DNA of 64,000 bases from Candidatus Gastranaerophilales bacterium. Its GTDB lineage: Bacteria > Cyanobacteriota > Vampirovibrionia > Gastranaerophilales > Gastranaerophilaceae. Every line of letters starts with the position of its first letter. Within the stretch, counting starts at the first letter, position 1. Positions 60,705-64,000 of this stretch are shown in pieces. The notes below the pieces were generated by a model, which ran no database searches, had not been told where the DNA came from, and saw nothing but the letters and a program-made list of their open reading frames with translations. Position numbers and translations under genes: made by a program. The DNA lies in assembly GCA_944324905.1 (NCBI GenBank), contig CALUYB010000003.1:62001-126000 (forward strand), in the 5' to 3' direction.

Positions 60705-61995
60705 TTAACAAAGCCTCTAAAATGCCTTCTGAATACGTTGGATGAGGAAAAATCACATCTTTTAAATCTTGAACTTTTAGCCTTGCCTTCATAGCAATAG
60801 CAATCTGAGAAATCAGAGCAGAGGCTTCTTTTGAAATTATATGCGCACCCACGATAAAATCATTATGCGTAATAATTTTTATAAAACCGTCAATTTCATC
60901 ATCACACCAAGATTTAGCAAGATAAGAAACAGGAAGTTTATAAATTTTATAATCATTTAAATCGTCGATGTCCTGCTCGATTATGCCAATTGAGGCAATT
61001 TCAGGAGAACCATATATGACAGATGGTATATTTGGCATGTTAAATTCAATACCATCATATAATTCATCAAACAATGCTCTAGCTTGATGTGAAGCTGCAT
61101 GCGCCAGCATTGTAACGCCCGAAACATCACCTGCAACATATAAGTTTTTAACATTTGTTTTACAGTTTTTACTTATTTCAAGAGAAAAATCTCCCACAAT
61201 ATCAGGTAAAATTCTTTTTCTACCAATAGCACAAAGAATTTTTTCACAAGGAATTTCAGCACCGCAAGAAAGCCTTGCAATGCCACAAGAGTAACTTTCA
61301 ACTGTCGTATTTTTATAGAAATTGATTTTAGACATTTTAAAAATGCGCTCTAGCCTTGTACTTATATCCTTGTCGCAAGTTGGGGCTAGACTTTGGGCTT
61401 TTTCTACAACGTAAACTTTTGTACCAAAAGAATTAAGCAGCCTTGCCCATTCGACACCAATTGCGCCTGAGCCAATTATTAAAATGCTTTTTGGCAAAAC
61501 GCAGTCTTGAAGTATTTGATTAGAATTTAAAACGTCATTTGAGTTGAAATTTAAATCAATAGGCGCAGAGCCAGTTGCTACTATAACGTTTTTTGCACAA
61601 TATTCAACACCATTAGAAATAATGGTTGCCAAAGAATTATTAATACTTAAGCAAGCACTTTGGTGGACAATCTCAAGACCCTTTTGTTCAAGATCTTTTT
61701 GAACGGCAGTACTCAATTTTAAGACAATATTATTTCTTTTTTTGCATAAATTTTCATATGAAAATTCATTCAAGTTTGTATTAGGTAAGACATTAGATTT
61801 AGAATATACATTTATTTTAGAAAAAACTTCCGCGCAAGCGAGCATTGCTTTAGTGGGAATACAACCTAAATTTAAGCAAGTTCCACCGACGGAAGTTTTT
61901 TCAAAAGCGATTGTTTTTAAACCTCTTTTTAGTGATTCTTTTGCAAATTCTATTCCTGCAGGACCAAGCCCAATTATAGCTACATCATAGTTCAT
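60697..61995 (-). CDS. lpd: Dihydrolipoyl dehydrogenase
   Basis: This is the E3 flavoenzyme that re-oxidises dihydrolipoamide in 2-oxoacid dehydrogenase or glycine cleavage complexes. The FAD motif IIGLGPAGIEFAKE opens it. The redox disulfide is in GGTCLNLGCIPTKAML, the NAD motif in IIGSGAIGVEWARLL, and the C-terminal catalytic His in FPHPTYSEGI. At 432 residues it is some 30 shorter than usual but has all motifs. TGATAAAAT ends 6 nt before the ATG. lipA follows with an 8-nt overlap. Confidence 0.94.
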   Translation of the reverse strand: MNYDVAIIGLGPAGIEFAKESLKRGLKTIAFEKTSVGGTCLNLGCIPTKAMLACAEVFSKINVYSKSNVLPNTNLNEFSYENLCKKRNNIVLKLSTAVQKDLEQKGLEIVHQSACLSINNSLATIISNGVEYCAKNVIVATGSAPIDLNFNSNDVLNSNQILQDCVLPKSILIIGSGAIGVEWARLLNSFGTKVYVVEKAQSLAPTCDKDISTRLERIFKMSKINFYKNTTVESYSCGIARLSCGAEIPCEKILCAIGRKRILPDIVGDFSLEISKNCKTNVKNLYVAGDVSGVTMLAHAASHQARALFDELYDGIEFNMPNIPSVIYGSPEIASIGIIEQDIDDLNDYKIYKLPVSYLAKSWCDDEIDGFIKIITHNDFIVGAHIISKEASALISQIAIAMKARLKVQDLKDVIFPHPTYSEGILEALLNG

Positions 61996-62001
61996 AACAG
62001 G

Positions 62002-62007
62002 ATTTTA
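62002..62007 (-). promoter_or_regulatory. Extended -10 (TGATAAAAT) of lpd-lipA
   Basis: On the minus strand TAAAAT preceded by TGA ends 6 nt before the lpd ATG at 61995; no Shine-Dalgarno is present. Confidence 0.5.
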
Positions 62008-62028
62008 TCACAAAAGAATAAAAGTGAA

Positions 62029-62292
62029 TTAGTTTTCTTTTTTCTGCTTGTTAATCATATCTTGAATTTTGTCTATGATTTCTTCACCTTTTTTCTGAAC
62101 TTCATCAACAACAGATTCAGCCTTTTGCTGGATTTCTTTTGCCGCGTCAGAAACTTTGCCATACGCTTCTTTAGTTGATTGGCTAATCATTTCGCGAGTT
62201 TCTTCGCCTGATTGGGGAGCTAAAAGAACACCAATTACCGCACCTACTACACCGCCTACAATAAAACCTGCTACAAATTTTCCTGTTGACAT
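62029..62292 (-). CDS. YtxH-like protein (second copy)
   Basis: An 87-residue protein with a Gly-rich membrane helix FVAGFIVGGVVGAVIGVLLAP immediately followed by QSGEETRE, the YtxH family mark, and then a charged amphipathic helix to the end. Family members are stress-linked in Bacillus and are common in Cyanobacteria; the mechanism is unknown. AAAGGA precedes the ATG. It forms a small operon with the DUF948-like gene and the other YtxH gene upstream. Confidence 0.82.
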   Translation of the reverse strand: MSTGKFVAGFIVGGVVGAVIGVLLAPQSGEETREMISQSTKEAYGKVSDAAKEIQQKAESVVDEVQKKGEEIIDKIQDMINKQKKEN

Positions 62293-62310
62293 AGTTTATA
62301 TTCCTTTCTA

Positions 62311-62667
62311 TTACTTTTTGTTAAATAAATTAAGCCCAAAACTTATGCCTTTTACAAGCCCGTCCATAAGACCTTTCATTTTGCAACCTACAATACTTGA
62401 CGCGCCCAGCACACTCTTTAGGGTACTTTGAAAACCGCTAAATTGTGTGTCTGCATTATTTGCTATTGAATTTATTGATTGAGCGGCTTCTCTAAGTTCT
62501 TTTAGTGTTGGCTGCACTTCACTTTGTACACTTTGCGCAATTGAATCAACATTTTTTGATAATAGTGTCAAATTCAATATAAGCCTAGCAAGTAAAATTC
62601 CAAGTACTAAGACTACCACCGTTGTTACAACAAGCAGAGCAACAAGTGACACATTTACGGGACTCAT
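62311..62667 (-). CDS. DUF948-like membrane protein
   Basis: A 118-residue protein with an N-terminal membrane helix (LVALLVVTTVVVLVLGILLA) followed by a helical region (about 40-95) with heptad pattern, as in the DUF948 family that neighbours YtxH in Firmicutes and Cyanobacteria. The C-terminus (GCKMKGLMDGLVKGISFGLN) is also typical. Function unknown; a role in envelope stress is suggested by the neighbours only. Confidence 0.75.
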   Translation of the reverse strand: MSPVNVSLVALLVVTTVVVLVLGILLARLILNLTLLSKNVDSIAQSVQSEVQPTLKELREAAQSINSIANNADTQFSGFQSTLKSVLGASSIVGCKMKGLMDGLVKGISFGLNLFNKK

Positions 62668-62680
62668 TTATAAAACCTTT

Positions 62681-62989
62681 CTATATTTCGTAAACGTCAA
62701 TTTCGCAATTTTTAGCATGTGCCAACTTTTGCGCTTTAATATTGTCGTTAAATTTTTTGTAAGTATCTTCAATTTTTTCTTTAGATGATTTAATCATCTC
62801 AATAGCCTGCCTTTTAGCTTGAGTAATTTCGGGTGAATACTTTTGCATCAAATCTTCATAGGCATCTTTCAGCTCACGCCTAGATTCTTCACCTGATTTT
62901 GGCGCAAACAAAATTCCTGCCGCAATGCCGCCTACTACACCTGCCAATATGCCAATTGCAAAGCATATCGAGTTGTCTTTTTTACACAT
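62681..62989 (-). CDS. YtxH-like protein (first copy)
   Basis: A 102-residue protein with a Gly-rich membrane helix (CFAIGILAGVVGGIAAGILF) followed by APKSGEESRRELKDAY, the YtxH mark, and a charged C-terminal helix. It is a paralogue of the gene at 62029-62292, though the tails differ. AAGGAG precedes the ATG. It is the first gene of the YtxH-DUF948-YtxH run. Confidence 0.82.
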   Translation of the reverse strand: MCKKDNSICFAIGILAGVVGGIAAGILFAPKSGEESRRELKDAYEDLMQKYSPEITQAKRQAIEMIKSSKEKIEDTYKKFNDNIKAQKLAHAKNCEIDVYEI

Positions 62990-63084
62990 TGTATAACTCC
63001 TTAACTAAGAATAGCTAAATTATAACATTTTTTATTGTGTGTTAAAACCCCCTTTAAAGAATAATTTAAAAAAGTATATAAATT

Positions 63085-63969
63085 TTAATCTTCACAATAA
63101 ATAATTTTTGGTTTAATTTCGTTAAAATTATACAAACTGTCTCTAATACACTTGCAAATAAAACGTGCAGGGGTTCTAAATAGTTTATCAATTTGTTGCA
63201 TACTTAAAAACAGGTGTAGCTCCAATAATACTCTTGGCAAAATAGGAACTTTGGATTTAAAAATAAATTTAAATATTGAGCGAATAAAATTATTCATCTT
63301 AGCATGGTCAATACTTGTTATGTAGCTATTTTCATGCCTGCGCCATATAGATAAATTTTCATCAATATAAGCAACATTGTGATTTGACAAAACCTGTGCC
63401 CACAGCCACCAGTCAATATTTTGGGCAAGTGGGGAAGAAAAATCAAGCGAGTTAAACAAATCTTTTTTAATCATTACACATGAAAATGTTGGAATTGGAT
63501 TTTCTTGTATAAGCATGGCAATATTGAAATTATTCTTAATAAGATTATTCCTGCGCTTAAATATGCCAATATAGTTATCTTGAACTGTTTTTGAACTTAA
63601 AATTTCAACACCGGAAAATATAAGTTCTGCGTTAGGGTACTTGTTTACAGTGTCAAGCTTTTTTGACAAATAATTTGGCTTTAGTATGTCATCGCTCTCA
63701 ATAAAAGCAAGCCAATCACCTGAAGCAGCATTACATGCTGCTTTTATGGTATTAATTAACCCTTTGTTTTGATTATTTTCATGCGTAAAAAGCTTAACAC
63801 GCTGGTCTTTTTGTACATATGAATTAATAACTTCTATTGAATTATCTTTTGAGCCGTCATCAAAGACGATTAACTCCCAATTAGGATTATCTTGCGCCAT
63901 GACGCTTTCAATGGTCTGCGCAATATAGTTTGCATAATTGTAACTCGCACATATAAACGAAACTTTCAT
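63085..63969 (-). CDS. Family 2 glycosyltransferase
   Basis: A GT-A fold inverting glycosyltransferase of the GT2 family, 294 residues. The nucleotide-binding opening FICASYNYANYIAQTIES, WELIVFDDGSKDNS, and the metal-binding DxD-like ESDDIL in WLAFIESDDILKPNYL are clear. The later WWLWAQVL and LSIWRRHENSY are typical of surface polysaccharide enzymes. No membrane helix is evident. TGCTAATAT ends 6 nt before the ATG. Sugar and acceptor unknown. Confidence 0.92.
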   Translation of the reverse strand: MKVSFICASYNYANYIAQTIESVMAQDNPNWELIVFDDGSKDNSIEVINSYVQKDQRVKLFTHENNQNKGLINTIKAACNAASGDWLAFIESDDILKPNYLSKKLDTVNKYPNAELIFSGVEILSSKTVQDNYIGIFKRRNNLIKNNFNIAMLIQENPIPTFSCVMIKKDLFNSLDFSSPLAQNIDWWLWAQVLSNHNVAYIDENLSIWRRHENSYITSIDHAKMNNFIRSIFKFIFKSKVPILPRVLLELHLFLSMQQIDKLFRTPARFICKCIRDSLYNFNEIKPKIIYCED

Positions 63970-63975
63970 AGGAAA

Positions 63976-63981
63976 ATATTA
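63976..63981 (-). promoter_or_regulatory. Extended -10 (TGCTAATAT) of the GT2 gene
   Basis: On the minus strand TAATAT preceded by TGC ends 6 nt before the ATG at 63969; no Shine-Dalgarno is present. Confidence 0.5.
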
Positions 63982-64000
63982 GCATAAAAAATTCAACTTG

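Overview
The window is 64 kb of AT-rich bacterial chromosome with standard genetic code. It is densely packed on both strands, with many 4-30 nt gene overlaps. The gene mix is mostly housekeeping: ftsH, clpC, pyrG, gatB, gatC, rimO, lipA, lpd, recJ, coaE, his genes and class II aldolase. The envelope looks diderm-like (TonB-like protein, prepilin-type proteins, CsaB-type enzyme). There are several proteins of the YtxH, DUF5672 and DUF2023 type. The combination fits a gut lineage of the non-photosynthetic Cyanobacteria-related group (Vampirovibrionia/Melainabacteria, e.g. Gastranaerophilales). That assignment is inference; no 16S gene is present. I see no phage, IS element, CRISPR array or rRNA. 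There are two tRNA genes.

Layout. 1-5.8 kb: end of an MFS transporter, an S8-type protease, maf, corA, a flavoprotein, folK. 5.8-9.7 kb: ftsH followed directly by two subunits of a corrinoid iron-sulfur protein. 9.6-14.8 kb (minus): acyltransferase-like protein, hisD, a three-domain hisA-hisI-hisE fusion, a CsaB-type protein and a PfkB-family protein with a damaged active site. 14.8-18.2 kb: SDR, B12-binding radical SAM protein, DUF2023-like protein, ferredoxin, small secreted protein. 18.2-23.4 kb: recJ, BI-1 family protein, coaE, agmatinase-family protein, TonB-like protein. 23.4-25.8 kb: a very large glycine-rich prepilin-type protein with a GC-rich lectin/FGE-like insert that looks like a diversity-generating-retroelement variable region. 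25.9-34.5 kb: XRE regulator, MATE, tRNA-Ser, LuxR-type regulator, clpC, rpiB, coiled-coil protein, fructose-bisphosphate aldolase. 34.7-43.2 kb: winged-helix regulator, histidine kinase and response regulator, radical SAM protein, a group of repeat proteins sharing an N-terminal motif, gatB. 43.2-43.8 kb: tRNA-Leu flanked on both sides by partial duplicates of itself. 44.7-47.9 kb: a structured leader resembling a cobalamin riboswitch, then four unrecognised or chimeric genes. 47.9-56.3 kb: tandem paralogous envelope proteins, pentapeptide protein, two response regulators, gatC, pyrG, TPR protein. 56.4-64 kb: GT-C-type glycosyltransferase, rimO, MerR-type regulator, lipA-lpd, YtxH cluster, GT2 glycosyltransferase.

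Two window-wide patterns stand out. First, 17 genes lack a Shine-Dalgarno sequence and have a -10-like hexamer exactly 6 nt before the start codon, often as an extended TGn -10. This predicts leaderless mRNAs. Other genes carry a clear AGGAG-type site, and in three of those (44839, rpiB, 17099) the site lies inside a hairpin or palindrome. Second, corrinoid chemistry recurs: corrinoid Fe-S protein subunits, a B12-binding radical SAM protein and a cobalamin-riboswitch-like leader.
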